The notes beneath the pieces are model-generated. The model was not told the DNA's origin, did no database searches, and saw nothing but the letters and a program-made list of their open reading frames with translations. 64,000 nucleotides of DNA, from assembly GCA_947627625.1 (NCBI GenBank), contig CANQWR010000009.1, forward strand, positions 1-64,000. Reading direction: 5' to 3'. Shown here piece by piece: positions 26,429 to 35,377 of this stretch. The translations under genes were made by a program, and so were the position numbers. Within the stretch, counting starts at the first letter, position 1; every line of letters begins with the position of its first letter. Source of the DNA: an uncultured Ruminococcus sp. (lineage in GTDB: Bacteria > Bacillota > Clostridia > Oscillospirales > Ruminococcaceae).

Positions 26429-27445
26429 ATGAATGATGTGGAAAAGACGAAAATACAGAGACAGGACAGCTATAAACGTACAAAAAGACGAAAGAGGTCC
26501 AGAAACGTCTATGCACTTGTCGTTGTCCTGCTTGTGATAGCGGTCGGAGTGGCGGTGTGTTTCACTTTTCTCTTTAACGTTGACGAAATAGTAATATCGG
26601 GAGAGTCCGAGACATATACTTATATGGACGTGATAGAAAAATCGGGTATAAGAGTGGGGGACAACCTGTTCAGAATGGACACACAGGAAAACGAAAATAT
26701 GATACTCGACCAGCTTGTTTATGTGGAGACGGCGGAGGTCACGAAAGATTTTCCGAAATCTGTCCACATACACGTCACACGCTGTATCCCTGCATTCAAT
26801 TTTGAGTACGGAGACAGTACAATTATGGTGAGCCGTAAGGGAAAGATACTCTCAGTCGGGGAGACTTCCAACGAAAATTTGCCCGTGGTGTACGGCTTTG
26901 AGGTCAAAGACCCACAGGAGGGAGAGGTGATAGAGTCCGAAAACGAACACAAGACGGAGGCTTTTATGCAGATGACCGAAGCCCTCGACTATGTTGATGC
27001 CGATGATTTTTCGGAGATAAATATGAACAGTGAGTACGATATTGCAATAGCCTACAAGTGCGGAATAGTTTTCAGGCTCGGCGGCTGGACGGACGTGCAG
27101 TACAAGCTCAGACTTGCGGAAAGCGTCATGGACGACAGTTCCGTCAAGGGCAGAAAGGGCTATCTCACAATGATAGGAAGTAACCAGTGCAGTTTCAGGA
27201 TAGACACCGATGCCACCGCTTTTCCGCAGGAGACAACGACGGTTTCGGCGGAAAACACTACGCAGACGACGACTACCACTACAGCCGTCACAACAGAGAC
27301 AACGGCAGTCCCCGAAGAAAATGGTCTCTATGATAACTATGACTACAATAATTATGATGACTATAATTATGATTATAATAATAATAATAATTATAACAAT
27401 TACGATAACTATAATTATGACTACAATTACGGCTATTACAACTGA
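26429..27445 (+). CDS. ftsQ: Division protein FtsQ/DivIB with Tyr/Asn-rich C-terminal tail
   Basis: FtsQ/DivIB bridges FtsL and FtsB/DivIC in the divisome. From ATG 26429 (GAGGG upstream) the protein has 338 residues: a basic cytosolic part (1-28), a membrane segment (about 29-51), a POTRA domain (about 52-120) and the FtsQ beta domain to about 260. A Thr-rich linker is followed by about 38 residues consisting almost only of Tyr, Asn and Asp. This tail is encoded by a low-complexity run of AAT/TAT/GAT codons at about 27325-27440 and is not a normal part of FtsQ. It precedes ftsZ, which has its own promoter. Confidence 0.9.
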   Translation: MNDVEKTKIQRQDSYKRTKRRKRSRNVYALVVVLLVIAVGVAVCFTFLFNVDEIVISGESETYTYMDVIEKSGIRVGDNLFRMDTQENENMILDQLVYVETAEVTKDFPKSVHIHVTRCIPAFNFEYGDSTIMVSRKGKILSVGETSNENLPVVYGFEVKDPQEGEVIESENEHKTEAFMQMTEALDYVDADDFSEINMNSEYDIAIAYKCGIVFRLGGWTDVQYKLRLAESVMDDSSVKGRKGYLTMIGSNQCSFRIDTDATAFPQETTTVSAENTTQTTTTTTAVTTETTAVPEENGLYDNYDYNNYDDYNYDYNNNNNYNNYDNYNYDYNYGYYN

Positions 27446-27521
27446 ACGTTGTACAAAGTGTATATCAATCCCGAGAAATAATTATACAACATGACGAAAT
27501 TAAAAAATATTTTTCTGAGAC

Positions 27522-27550
27522 TTGAAAAAAAGAGAATAATATGATAAAAT
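27522..27550 (+). promoter_or_regulatory. Promoter of ftsZ
   Basis: TTGAAA (27522-27527), a 17-base spacer and TAAAAT (27545-27550), about 60 bases before the ftsZ start. It allows ftsZ expression independent of the upstream cluster. Confidence 0.75.
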
Positions 27551-27617
27551 GTAAAGTGTATCTGTAGCTTTTTATTCAGTCCACACAGGGCATTAAAATA
27601 AATTAGGAGGAGTTTTT

Positions 27618-28820
27618 ATGTCAGATTTTAATTACGAAGAGGCAATTGAACCCGATGTCAATATAAAGGTAATAGGTGTCGGCGGAGGCGGTGGAAATGC
27701 CGTCAACTGCATGGTTGATTCGGGAGTAAGTAATATAGAATATATCGCAATCAATACTGACGCTAAGGCTCTCAACAAGTCAAAGGCGATGACGAGAATC
27801 CCGATTGGTGCAAAACTCACAAAGGGAAAGGGTGCAGGAAACAGACCCGATATAGGACAGCGTTCTGCCGAGGAGAACAGAGACGAAATTGAAACACACC
27901 TGCGAGGTGCGGACATGATTTTTATAACTGCCGGAATGGGCGGCGGTACGGGTACGGGTGCAGCACCTGTCGTCGCCAAAATCGCCAAGGAGATGGACAT
28001 ACTTACCGTTGCAGTAGTCACAAAACCTTTTCTGTTTGAGAGAGAGCAGAAAATGGCTCAGGCGGAAAAAGGTATTGCGGAACTAAAAAAATACGTCGAT
28101 TCACTGATAGTCATTCCGAACGAGAGACTTTTAAGCGGAAGCGAAAAACAGCCTCTCACTATGAAACAGTCTTTTTCACTCTCCGACGAGGTTCTCAAAA
28201 CGGGAGTAAAGAGTATATCCGACCTGATAATAGAAGAGGGCTATATAAATCTTGACTTTGCGGACGTTTCCACTATTATGCGTGGTGCGGGTTACGCACA
28301 CATGGCTATAGGTCACGGTTCGGGCAAGGACAAGGCTAAAGAAGCCGCTATGTCCGTTATTTCCAGTCCGCTGCTTGAAACCTCTATTTCGGGTGCAAAG
28401 AGACTTCTCATAAATATAGCTATGTCCGAGGACATTCTCTCCTCCGACGTTGATGCCGCTACAAAGATGATTACCGACACGGCAGCAGAGGGCGTTGAAT
28501 TTATATTCGGTACCGCTTTCAAGGAGGATATGCAGGACGAGATGACTATAACCGTCATTGCCGCAGGTTTCGACGACCCCAATGCTCCCGCAGAGGAGAC
28601 CGTTCAGGAAGAGCCTGTTCAAACAGCAAGACCCGCACAGCCTAATCCCGTCAGTCAGTCGTCGGCTTCACCGTCCCCCTCTATGCCGAGACGCAACGAC
28701 AGCGGTGTCATAAGAATAGACAACCCTCTCATAGATGACGACCCGTTCGGCATGAGCAGTCCGAAAAAACAGCAGACCGATTACGATATAGACGAAGTTC
28801 TCAGAATGCTCGGAAATTGA
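27618..28820 (+). CDS. ftsZ: Tubulin-like division GTPase FtsZ
   Basis: FtsZ forms the Z ring. The 400-residue protein contains the tubulin signature GGGTGTGAAPV (about 114-124), NTDAKAL, and the T7 loop NLDFADV. A disordered Pro/Ser/Gln-rich linker (about 325-385) leads to the C-terminal peptide DYDIDEVLRMLGN, which binds partner proteins. The start at ATG 27618 follows TTAGGAGGAG. No ftsA gene lies upstream; ftsQ does instead. Confidence 0.98.
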   Translation: MSDFNYEEAIEPDVNIKVIGVGGGGGNAVNCMVDSGVSNIEYIAINTDAKALNKSKAMTRIPIGAKLTKGKGAGNRPDIGQRSAEENRDEIETHLRGADMIFITAGMGGGTGTGAAPVVAKIAKEMDILTVAVVTKPFLFEREQKMAQAEKGIAELKKYVDSLIVIPNERLLSGSEKQPLTMKQSFSLSDEVLKTGVKSISDLIIEEGYINLDFADVSTIMRGAGYAHMAIGHGSGKDKAKEAAMSVISSPLLETSISGAKRLLINIAMSEDILSSDVDAATKMITDTAAEGVEFIFGTAFKEDMQDEMTITVIAAGFDDPNAPAEETVQEEPVQTARPAQPNPVSQSSASPSPSMPRRNDSGVIRIDNPLIDDDPFGMSSPKKQQTDYDIDEVLRMLGN

Positions 28821-28863
28821 TTTTGCTTTGTGTTGTTTTGAGCTTTTAGTTACCGTATATTTG

Positions 28864-28897
28864 AACAGCTCCCACGCATAAGGGGGAGCTGTTTTAT
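28864..28897 (+). terminator. Intrinsic terminator after ftsZ
   Basis: AACAGCTCCC pairs with GGGAGCTGTT, followed by TTATTTC. It closes the cluster. The remaining gap to 29154 holds a promoter and a short leader. Confidence 0.85.
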
Positions 28898-29015
28898 TTC
28901 CGAAACAATATTTTAGTTATTTGTTATAATCAACTCCACCCCTAAAACACTCTTACACCGCCGTTTTTGCAGTAAAATGCACTAAAATTAACACTAAAAT
29001 TCTACATTTCGGTGA

Positions 29016-29044
29016 TTGAATTAAATCTTAAAATATGATATAAT
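29016..29044 (+). promoter_or_regulatory. Promoter of the DivIVA-like gene
   Basis: TTGAAT (29016-29021), a 17-base spacer and TATAAT (29039-29044). The leader of about 105 bases contains the hairpin-forming GCCGCAGACGGTCTGCGG. Confidence 0.75.
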
Positions 29045-29154
29045 TTATTTAAGACGTTTGATTGTGATTTGATTGATATGTCTTTGAAAAATTTTTTAAT
29101 TTAATTTAATTTTTTTAAGCCGCAGACGGTCTGCGGAGAATGGAGTGTAGTACT

Positions 29155-30639
29155 ATGCAGGAACCAACCGTGTTAAGAACTGCCAGGATGGGCGGATTTG
29201 TAAAAGAGGACGTTCTGACATACCTTGATGAACTTAATTCAAAAATAGAAGGTCTTGAGGACGAACTTGAAAAGGCTCGTGGAGCAGAACCGTCCGACCC
29301 ACAGGAGATTATAAAATACAGAAATCAGGTAGACAATCTTCAGGAAAAACTGAACGCATCAAATAATGCTCTCAGAGCTGCAAAGAAAGAACTCGAAGAG
29401 GCTAACAAGGAAATAAGCCGTCTCAAAGCGGGCGGAGCTGCAGCGTCGGGCGGAACAGCTCAGGCAGGAGGTCCGCAGGTAAACGCACAGACTCAGGCTG
29501 CACTCGATGCCGCAAAGAGGGAAGTTGAAAATCTCAGAAACCAGCTCAAAGCCGAACAGCAGAAAAATGCGTCGGGTGCGGGAAACGCTCCCTCAAATCA
29601 GCAGGCTATGGCTGCTCTCGAAGCCGCAAAGAAAGAGATAGACAGTCTCAGAAGTCAGCTAAAAACTGCCGAACAGAAAGTGTCGGGCAATTCGGCGGTA
29701 CAGAATGAGCTTATAAACGTCAGAAATGAACTGTCAAAGACGACTGCCGAACTCCACGCAAAGACAAGCGAACTCAGTGCAAAGACCAAAGAGTCCGCCG
29801 ACAAGGACGAAAAACTCGCACGCATTGACAGAGAGAAAAAAGAAGCTCTCGAAAAGAAAGACAGGGAAATTAAAGAACTGAGCGACAAAGTCAGCGAACT
29901 TCAGGATATGGCTAACAACCCCGCCCTCCAGATGAACGCTCTCTTTGTTGAGGCTACCAAAACCGTTAACAAACTCAAATCCGACGCAAAGGACGAGGCG
30001 GACGGTATCCTCAAAGAAGCTCAGGAGAAAGCCGACAAGACAATTTCCGATGCCGATGAGACTGCCAAAAAGACGGTCAGCGATGCAGAGGCCAAGGCTA
30101 AGGCAACTATCGAGGACGCTGAAAAGAAAGCTCAGAACACTATTGAAGATGCAGAGAGAAAAGCCGCTAATATACAGGATATGTCGTCAGGTCTCCGTGA
30201 CGCTCTTGTCAGGGAAATCGAAAGCGTACACAATAAGTTCAGCGATATAGCGTCCGCTATGAACAAACTCACAAACGAGGCTGCTCTCCGCATGACAGAG
30301 GCTTCCGACCTTGTGAGTGAGGCGAGAAACGCTGTCGACACGGGCGAAAAGATAGACCTTGCGAAATTCGGCACGTTTGAAGCTCCCAGAAAAGAGGAGA
30401 AAAAGCCCGAGCCTGTCCGTGAGAGTACGCCGTCCTACCGCAGTTCCGCACCTGCGGGCAACAGTGCAAAGGCTGCAACAGTACCCGAATCACCGAAAGC
30501 CCCGTCAGAGCCTGTTTTGCCCGAAATGCCGAAAACTCCGCAAAGACCCGCACCTAAAAAGAGTGCAAATTTCAACTTTGATATGGCGGAACTTCTGAAA
30601 GCTGCCGAGGAGGAAGCCGCAAAACACCCCAACGGCTGA
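29155..30639 (+). CDS. DivIVA-domain protein with long coiled coil
   Basis: From ATG 29155 (GGAG nine bases before; ATG 29140 is possible but poorly spaced) this protein has 494 residues. The N-terminus, with LRTARMGGFVKEDVLTYLDEL, matches the membrane-curvature-sensing DivIVA start. Residues about 30-90 and 125-370 are strongly heptad-like and Ala/Lys/Glu-rich, including an Ala/Asp/Glu/Lys repeat (DAEKKAQNTIEDAERKA type) at about 300-345. A Pro-rich linker follows, then a short conserved-looking end (NFNFDMAELLKAAEEEA). It is much longer than Bacillus DivIVA (about 165), closer to polar scaffold or GpsB/Wag31-type variants. A pole- or septum-organising role is inferred. Confidence 0.85.
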   Translation: MQEPTVLRTARMGGFVKEDVLTYLDELNSKIEGLEDELEKARGAEPSDPQEIIKYRNQVDNLQEKLNASNNALRAAKKELEEANKEISRLKAGGAAASGGTAQAGGPQVNAQTQAALDAAKREVENLRNQLKAEQQKNASGAGNAPSNQQAMAALEAAKKEIDSLRSQLKTAEQKVSGNSAVQNELINVRNELSKTTAELHAKTSELSAKTKESADKDEKLARIDREKKEALEKKDREIKELSDKVSELQDMANNPALQMNALFVEATKTVNKLKSDAKDEADGILKEAQEKADKTISDADETAKKTVSDAEAKAKATIEDAEKKAQNTIEDAERKAANIQDMSSGLRDALVREIESVHNKFSDIASAMNKLTNEAALRMTEASDLVSEARNAVDTGEKIDLAKFGTFEAPRKEEKKPEPVRESTPSYRSSAPAGNSAKAATVPESPKAPSEPVLPEMPKTPQRPAPKKSANFNFDMAELLKAAEEEAAKHPNG

Positions 30640-30661
30640 TTTATTTTAAGAGACCGAGGAC

Positions 30662-31045
30662 GTTGCTTTGTGGAGGACTCTGCCCCCACTCCCCCCGCCA
30701 AAGGGGGAAATCCGTGATTATATATTTTTAGTTTTCCCACTATTCAGGTATAAGCGAAACCGTTTTGAGTTTCCACCACGGGAGCGGATGTGCTTCCTCT
30801 GTGGGAATAATCATGGGGGTCAAGGGGGTTTCCAACCCCCTTGCGGGGGTTTGGGGGCGGAGCCCCCAATGGGGGTTCAGGGGGCAAAGCCCCCTGCCTC
30901 CTATCGCTCTAATATTATTTTGAGCGAAACATTAACAGGGGTTCGGGCAACACTCCTGCCCATAATCGTTCTAATATTATTTTGGGCGAAACATTAACAG
31001 GAGTTCGGGCAATACTCCTGCCCCAAATCGTCTAATAAAATATTA
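30662..31045 (-). repeat. Composite repeat block, reverse orientation, with 62-bp duplication
   Basis: An inverted copy of the flanking module (TCCGTGATTATATATTTTTA, ACTATTCAGGTATAAGCGAAAC) is followed by TCTGTGGGAATAATCATGGGG, the G/C core to about 30900 and then two tandem 62-base units starting at 30909 and 30971 (CTAATATTATTTTGAGCGAA). It fills the space between the DivIVA-like gene and the tRNA-like sequence. The open frames here are repeat-derived. Confidence 0.87.
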
Positions 31046-31114
31046 AATCTCTAAAAAGATATAATTTAATCGGGGCGTGTGTACCCGAAATTGCTTTTGA
31101 AAATTTTGTCAGAT

Positions 31115-31189
31115 GACCGTGTAGCTCAAGTCAGAGCGTTGATTTTAACTGCAAATTCAAAGATACCGGTTCAAATCCGGTCGTGGTTC
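31115..31189 (+). tRNA. tRNA-like relic (probable tRNA pseudogene)
   Basis: The sequence shows a possible acceptor stem (GACCGTG with CGTGGTT, three wobble pairs), a good D stem (GCTC/GAGC) and a perfect T arm (ACCGG-TTCAAAT-CCGGT). However, the D loop AAGTCA lacks the conserved GG, the anticodon stem has only about three pairs (TTG/CAA), the variable region is about ten bases, and no CCA is encoded, unlike the tRNA-Gln in this window. The anticodon would read TAA or TTA depending on the loop. It sits 26 bases before the zinc-ribbon gene, so it could instead be a tRNA-like leader element. Confidence 0.4.
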
Positions 31190-31214
31190 AAAATATTTAA
31201 GTGAGGTATTTGAA

Positions 31215-31484
31215 ATGTACGAGGACAAGACATTGGTCTGCCGTGACTGCGGAAAAGAGTTCATCTTCTCAGCCGGCGAACAGGAATTTTTTGCGGAGAA
31301 GGGCTTTGTGAACGAGCCGTCAAGGTGTAAGCCGTGCCGTGATGCGAGAAAGTACTCTTCAAGGAGAGTTATGTACACAGGCGTGTGTGCATCGTGCGGA
31401 AAGGAAGCAAAAGTTCCCTTTGAGCCGAAAAACGGCAAACCGCTCTACTGTAGTGACTGCTTTGCAAAAATGAATCAGCAGTGA
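31215..31484 (+). CDS. Small double zinc-ribbon protein (zf-trcl type)
   Basis: This 89-residue protein carries four CxxC pairs: C9/C12, C38/C41, C58/C61 and C79/C82, enough for two zinc ribbons. The first half, with CRDCGKEFIFSAGEQEF and CKPCRD, matches the probable zinc-ribbon family zf-trcl; the second half is a shorter ribbon. Such proteins are common and uncharacterised in Clostridia. A nucleic acid- or ribosome-associated role is only a guess. The start at ATG 31215 follows GTGAGGT. It stands alone between the tRNA-like element and the TrmK-Nif3 gene. Confidence 0.85.
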   Translation: MYEDKTLVCRDCGKEFIFSAGEQEFFAEKGFVNEPSRCKPCRDARKYSSRRVMYTGVCASCGKEAKVPFEPKNGKPLYCSDCFAKMNQQ

Positions 31485-31595
31485 TTGCGGAATAATTCTG
31501 AATCTGAAAGCCGGCGTGTTATTTTGCGGGGGAGTGCCGAGAGAGTGTTTTCCTGAAAAATACTGCCGGTCTTTGTGTTTATGGCGGGAGTTTTT

Positions 31596-33062
31596 ATGAC
31601 GGACAGAAGATTAAAAAAGTGTGCGGAATTTGTCAGCGGAGAGGGCATAGTCTGTGACGTGGGAACAGACCACGCATATCTTGTGACGGAGCTGATATGT
31701 TCGGGAAAGTGTGTCAGGGCGATAGCGTCCGACGTGAGGGAGAAACCCCTTGAGTCTGCGAAAAAAAATGTTGAAAGCTGTGGAATACAGGACAGGGTGG
31801 AACTCGTTTTGTCGGACGGTCTCGAAAACGTTAATATTGAGGGAGTTTCGGATATAGTCATAGCGGGAATGGGCGGTGAGACTATAGAAAAAATAATTCT
31901 GGACACTCTCAAATCGGGCAGAGATGTTAAAAATATTAAAAATATAAACTGGATTCTACAGCCCATGACGAAAACTGAACATCTCAGAAAAAAGATTTAT
32001 GAATACGGTCTGGAGATTTTTTCCGAGAACGCCGTCGAGGAGAGCGGTAAAATTTACACGGTCATGCTTGCAAAGTATAGCGGGGAGTTTTGCAGACTTC
32101 TCACGGAAACGGAGTCTTTCGGGGGCTTTTTCGAAAATAATGACGTTCATGCAGAGATGTACAGGAAAAAAATTGCGGAAAAACTGAAAAAGAAGTCTGT
32201 CGGGCTTGAAAAATCGGGAGATATTTCGGGTGCGGTGCATTACGGTGCAATGGCAGAAAAGGAGGTCTACGGGGTGAAAAACGAAAAAATCAGTGAGATA
32301 TATAAATATCTGGACTCCCTCTATCCGTTCAGTATTCAGGAGAGTTGGGACAATTCGGGTCTGCTTGTTGAGAAGTCGGACAATATTTGCAGTAAAATTT
32401 TGCTGACACTCGACATAACAAATGCGGTGATTTCGGAAGCCGTGAAAAAGGGTGCTGACCTGATAATATCGCACCACCCCGTAATTTTTCACCCTCTTAA
32501 AAAAATAATTTCGGGCAGTCCCGTCTTTGAACTCGTCCGCAACGACATTTCCGCAATGTGTATGCACACGAATGTGGACATAGCAAAGGGCGGTACAAAC
32601 GGAGTTATACTCGATATGCTGAGAGAAAATTTTGAAATCTGCGGTGAACCCGAATTTTTTGAGGACTGCGGAAAGGGTGAGAATCTCGGCTGGATAGTGA
32701 ACCTGAAAAGCCCTGTGTCAGCGGAAAATTTTGCGGTCACTCTCAAAAAGATTTTCGGCTGTGAGTATGTGAGAGTTTCAAGAGACGGCGGGAGTATTTC
32801 AAGAGTGGCATTCTGTTCGGGTTCGGGCGGTTCAATGCTCGGTCTTGCACTCGCAAAGGGCTGTGACGGCTATATAACGGGCGATGTCAAGCACGATGTC
32901 TGGATAGATGCGAACAACGTCGGCATTTCGCTCTTTGACTGCGGACACTTCCACACGGAGAATATTTTTCTCACGGAGCTTAGAAAAGTCCTTGAAGAGA
33001 AGTACCCGTATCTCGATATTGAGATAGCCGAAAATTCTGTGGACCCTGTTTTTTATATTTGA
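31596..33062 (+). CDS. Fused TrmK (tRNA m1A22 methyltransferase) and Nif3-like protein
   Basis: The frame encodes 488 residues in two modules. Residues 1-222 are TrmK-like: CDVGTDHAYL (20-29) binds SAM, with IAGMGGETI (89-97) and NWILQPM (118-124) as family motifs; TrmK methylates A22 of tRNA. Residues 227-488 are Nif3-like (NGG1-interacting factor family): WDNSGLLV, ISHHPVIFHPL, MHTNVD and a late CGHFHTE, which bind a dinuclear metal centre. In other Firmicutes these are adjacent separate genes. Here no stop separates them, yet a strong ribosome binding site and GTG (32274) lie exactly at the module boundary. I chose ATG 31596 (GGGAG upstream) as the first start. Confidence 0.88.
   Translation: MTDRRLKKCAEFVSGEGIVCDVGTDHAYLVTELICSGKCVRAIASDVREKPLESAKKNVESCGIQDRVELVLSDGLENVNIEGVSDIVIAGMGGETIEKIILDTLKSGRDVKNIKNINWILQPMTKTEHLRKKIYEYGLEIFSENAVEESGKIYTVMLAKYSGEFCRLLTETESFGGFFENNDVHAEMYRKKIAEKLKKKSVGLEKSGDISGAVHYGAMAEKEVYGVKNEKISEIYKYLDSLYPFSIQESWDNSGLLVEKSDNICSKILLTLDITNAVISEAVKKGADLIISHHPVIFHPLKKIISGSPVFELVRNDISAMCMHTNVDIAKGGTNGVILDMLRENFEICGEPEFFEDCGKGENLGWIVNLKSPVSAENFAVTLKKIFGCEYVRVSRDGGSISRVAFCSGSGGSMLGLALAKGCDGYITGDVKHDVWIDANNVGISLFDCGHFHTENIFLTELRKVLEEKYPYLDIEIAENSVDPVFYI
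32257..32276 (+). promoter_or_regulatory. Internal ribosome binding site and GTG start for the Nif3 module
   Basis: AAAAGGAGGT (32257-32266) is a near-perfect Shine-Dalgarno sequence seven bases before GTG 32274, in frame with the fused CDS. Translation from here would give a 262-residue protein starting MKNEKISEIYKYL, a normal Nif3 N-terminus. Confidence 0.6.
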
Positions 33063-33064
33063 GT

Positions 33065-33330
33065 GTTATGTGATTGGGGAGACTGTTCCCCGCCCATGTT
33101 TTGAACGATTAGGGGCAGGAGGCTTCGCCCAAAAAATAATTTTATTAAAATTATATTTTTTTTGGAGATTTTTTTGACTTGTGGACTGTTGGTTACTGTG
33201 CAAATTTTAATTAGAACGATAAGGGGCAGGAGGTTTTGCCCCCTGAACCCCCATTGGGGGCTCTGCCCCCAACCCCCCGCTGGGGGGAAGAATCCCCCCA
33301 GACCCCCCATAATGAAAAACCCCTCACAGT
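33065..33330 (+). repeat. Composite repeat block, forward orientation
   Basis: It contains TTTTGAACGATTAGGGGCAG, the AT palindrome near 33133-33170, a second GAACGATAAGGGGCAGG and a full G/C core to CCCCCCATAATG. It ends about 25 bases before the rqcH start. No gene is supported here. Confidence 0.85.
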
Positions 33331-33353
33331 TACACTGAAGGAGATGATTATTT

Positions 33354-35096
33354 ATGGCACTTGACGGTGCTTTTCTGTATGCTCTCAGACAGGAACTAAG
33401 CTGTCTGACAGGAAGCCGTATAGAGAAGATATATCAGCCCTCAAAGGAGGAGATAGTCATATCCCTCAGAGGAACAGAGGGCAGCAAAAAGCTCTGTATA
33501 TCGGCAAATCCCGACAATGCGAGGGTTCATATAACAGAGAGACCTGCCGACAATCCGCAGACACCCCCGATGTTCTGTATGCTCCTGAGAAAACGTCTCG
33601 GACACGGTCGTCTTTCGGGCATAAGACAGGACGGTCTGGAGAGAATAATATTTTTTGACTTTGAGACCGTGAACGAAATGGGCGACAGCGTTATTCTGAC
33701 GCTTATTTGTGAGATAATGGGAAGATTTTCAAATATAACTCTTGCCGACGGGAACAATATTATTATCGACAGTATAAAAAGAGGAAGTATGTCGTGGAGC
33801 AGAAATATTGTGTCGGGTGCGGAGTACATTCCTCCGCCGAGAGATGACAGACTGAATTTTCTGGTTGCGGGACGTGATGAGATTTCGGAAAAACTTAAAA
33901 AATTTGAGGGTGCAGAGCTTTCAAAGGCACTTGTAAAGACTTTTGAGGGAATTTCCCCGTTGCTTGCGAGGGAGTGGGAATTTCGTGCAGGCGGTTTGGG
34001 AGTGCGTGCGGACAGTATCCCCGAGAAAGTTTTTGACGGTCTTATCGGGGCGATTGACGAGAGCAGAAATATTCTGATAAACGGCAACTGTTGTTTCACA
34101 GCTGTCAGCAATTTGCAGGGACAGTTAAAAGATTTTTCATTTACAGATATTCTCCAATATGGTGAACTCATGAATATCACGCATTTTGATTCTGCATCGG
34201 AACTTCTTGATTTTTTCTATGAAGAGCGTGACAGGTCAGCGAGGGTAAAACAGCGTGCAAATGACCTGTTCAAAATGCTTGTGAATATGACGGAGAGAGT
34301 TTCGAGGAGGATAAATATTCAGAGGGGAGAGCTTGCGGATTGTTCCGAAAAGGAGCAGTACAGGCTTTTCGGAGACCTGATTTCTGCAAATATATACAGG
34401 CTCAAAAAGGGCGATAAAGTTCTGAAAGCCGAAAATTTTTACGAGGAAAATTCCCCCGAAATAACGATAAAACTTGACACTTCAAAGACACCCTCCCAGA
34501 ATGCACAGCACTATTATTCAAAGTACAAAAAATGCGTGACGGCTGAAAAGGTACTCCGAGAGCAGATAGACAGAGGACAGGAGGAGTTACAGTATCTTGA
34601 CAGCGTTTTTGACTCCCTGACGAGAGCGGTCTCCGAAAACGATATAATACAGCTAAGGCTTGAGTTGTGCCAGCAGGGGTATCTCAGAAACACGGGCGTA
34701 AAGACGAGACCTCCCAAGCCCCTACCTCCTATGGAGTACAGGTCGAGTGACGGCTTTTTGATTCTTGTGGGCAGAAACAACGTCCAGAACGACCGTTTGT
34801 CTCTCAAAATTGCCGAAAAACACGATATATGGCTGCACACCCAGACCATAACGGGGTCGCACGTCATAATTGTGACGGAGGGAAAAGTCCCCCCTGACCG
34901 CACTATAGAGCAGGCGGCTGTCATAGCGGCGGTGAACAGCAAGGGGCGTGATTCGGACATGGTTGCAGTGGATTACTGCAATGCAGGGTATGTCAGGAAG
35001 CCGTCGGGAGCAAAGCCGGGGAAGGTGATTTTCACGAATTACAAAACTGCATTTGTGCGTCCCGACAGAGAACTTGCGGAGAATTTGAAATTATAA
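33354..35096 (+). CDS. rqcH: Ribosome quality-control factor RqcH (NFACT/FbpA family)
   Basis: RqcH (Rqc2/NEMF homologue, earlier called fibronectin-binding protein) binds obstructed 50S subunits and recruits alanyl-tRNA to add C-terminal alanine tails. The 580-residue protein has the NFACT-N domain (about 1-270, start MALDGAFLYALRQEL), central helical and coiled-coil segments (about 290-440) and the C-terminal NFACT-R domain with DIWLHTQTITGSHVII. Length is normal. The start at ATG 33354 follows GAAGGAGATG. It is separated from both neighbours by repeat blocks, so it is probably its own unit. Confidence 0.95.
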   Translation: MALDGAFLYALRQELSCLTGSRIEKIYQPSKEEIVISLRGTEGSKKLCISANPDNARVHITERPADNPQTPPMFCMLLRKRLGHGRLSGIRQDGLERIIFFDFETVNEMGDSVILTLICEIMGRFSNITLADGNNIIIDSIKRGSMSWSRNIVSGAEYIPPPRDDRLNFLVAGRDEISEKLKKFEGAELSKALVKTFEGISPLLAREWEFRAGGLGVRADSIPEKVFDGLIGAIDESRNILINGNCCFTAVSNLQGQLKDFSFTDILQYGELMNITHFDSASELLDFFYEERDRSARVKQRANDLFKMLVNMTERVSRRINIQRGELADCSEKEQYRLFGDLISANIYRLKKGDKVLKAENFYEENSPEITIKLDTSKTPSQNAQHYYSKYKKCVTAEKVLREQIDRGQEELQYLDSVFDSLTRAVSENDIIQLRLELCQQGYLRNTGVKTRPPKPLPPMEYRSSDGFLILVGRNNVQNDRLSLKIAEKHDIWLHTQTITGSHVIIVTEGKVPPDRTIEQAAVIAAVNSKGRDSDMVAVDYCNAGYVRKPSGAKPGKVIFTNYKTAFVRPDRELAENLKL

Positions 35097-35104
35097 GATT
35101 TATA

Positions 35105-35280
35105 TTGGGGATTACAATCCTCGGAATTCAAAATTGAAACAGTAGAAAATTGTCATGGGGGGTTCGGGGGCGGGGTATGGGGTGTCCCCATTTTCAAATC
35201 CCCCCCGACGGGGGGTTGGGGGTAAACTTTCCCGTTAAGGGGTCAGGAGCAAAGCCTCCTGCCCCTTATCGTTCACTAAT
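35105..35280 (-). repeat. G/C-rich repeat, reverse orientation, variant core
   Basis: The core here carries GGGGTATGGGGTGTCCCCATTTTCAAATC, a variant shared (inverted) with the copy at about 42.23-42.28 kb, and ends CCTGCCCCTTATCGTTCAC. The rest of the gap to 35435 has the promoter of the AraC gene and no other feature I can name. Confidence 0.82.
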
Positions 35281-35377
35281 ATGTGAGTCAAAGGACAACT
35301 GTCTCTGATTGTTCAAAAAAAAGGGCAAAGTCCACAATAAAATTCGTAGAAAATTTCAAAAAATGTCCAAATAGGAC

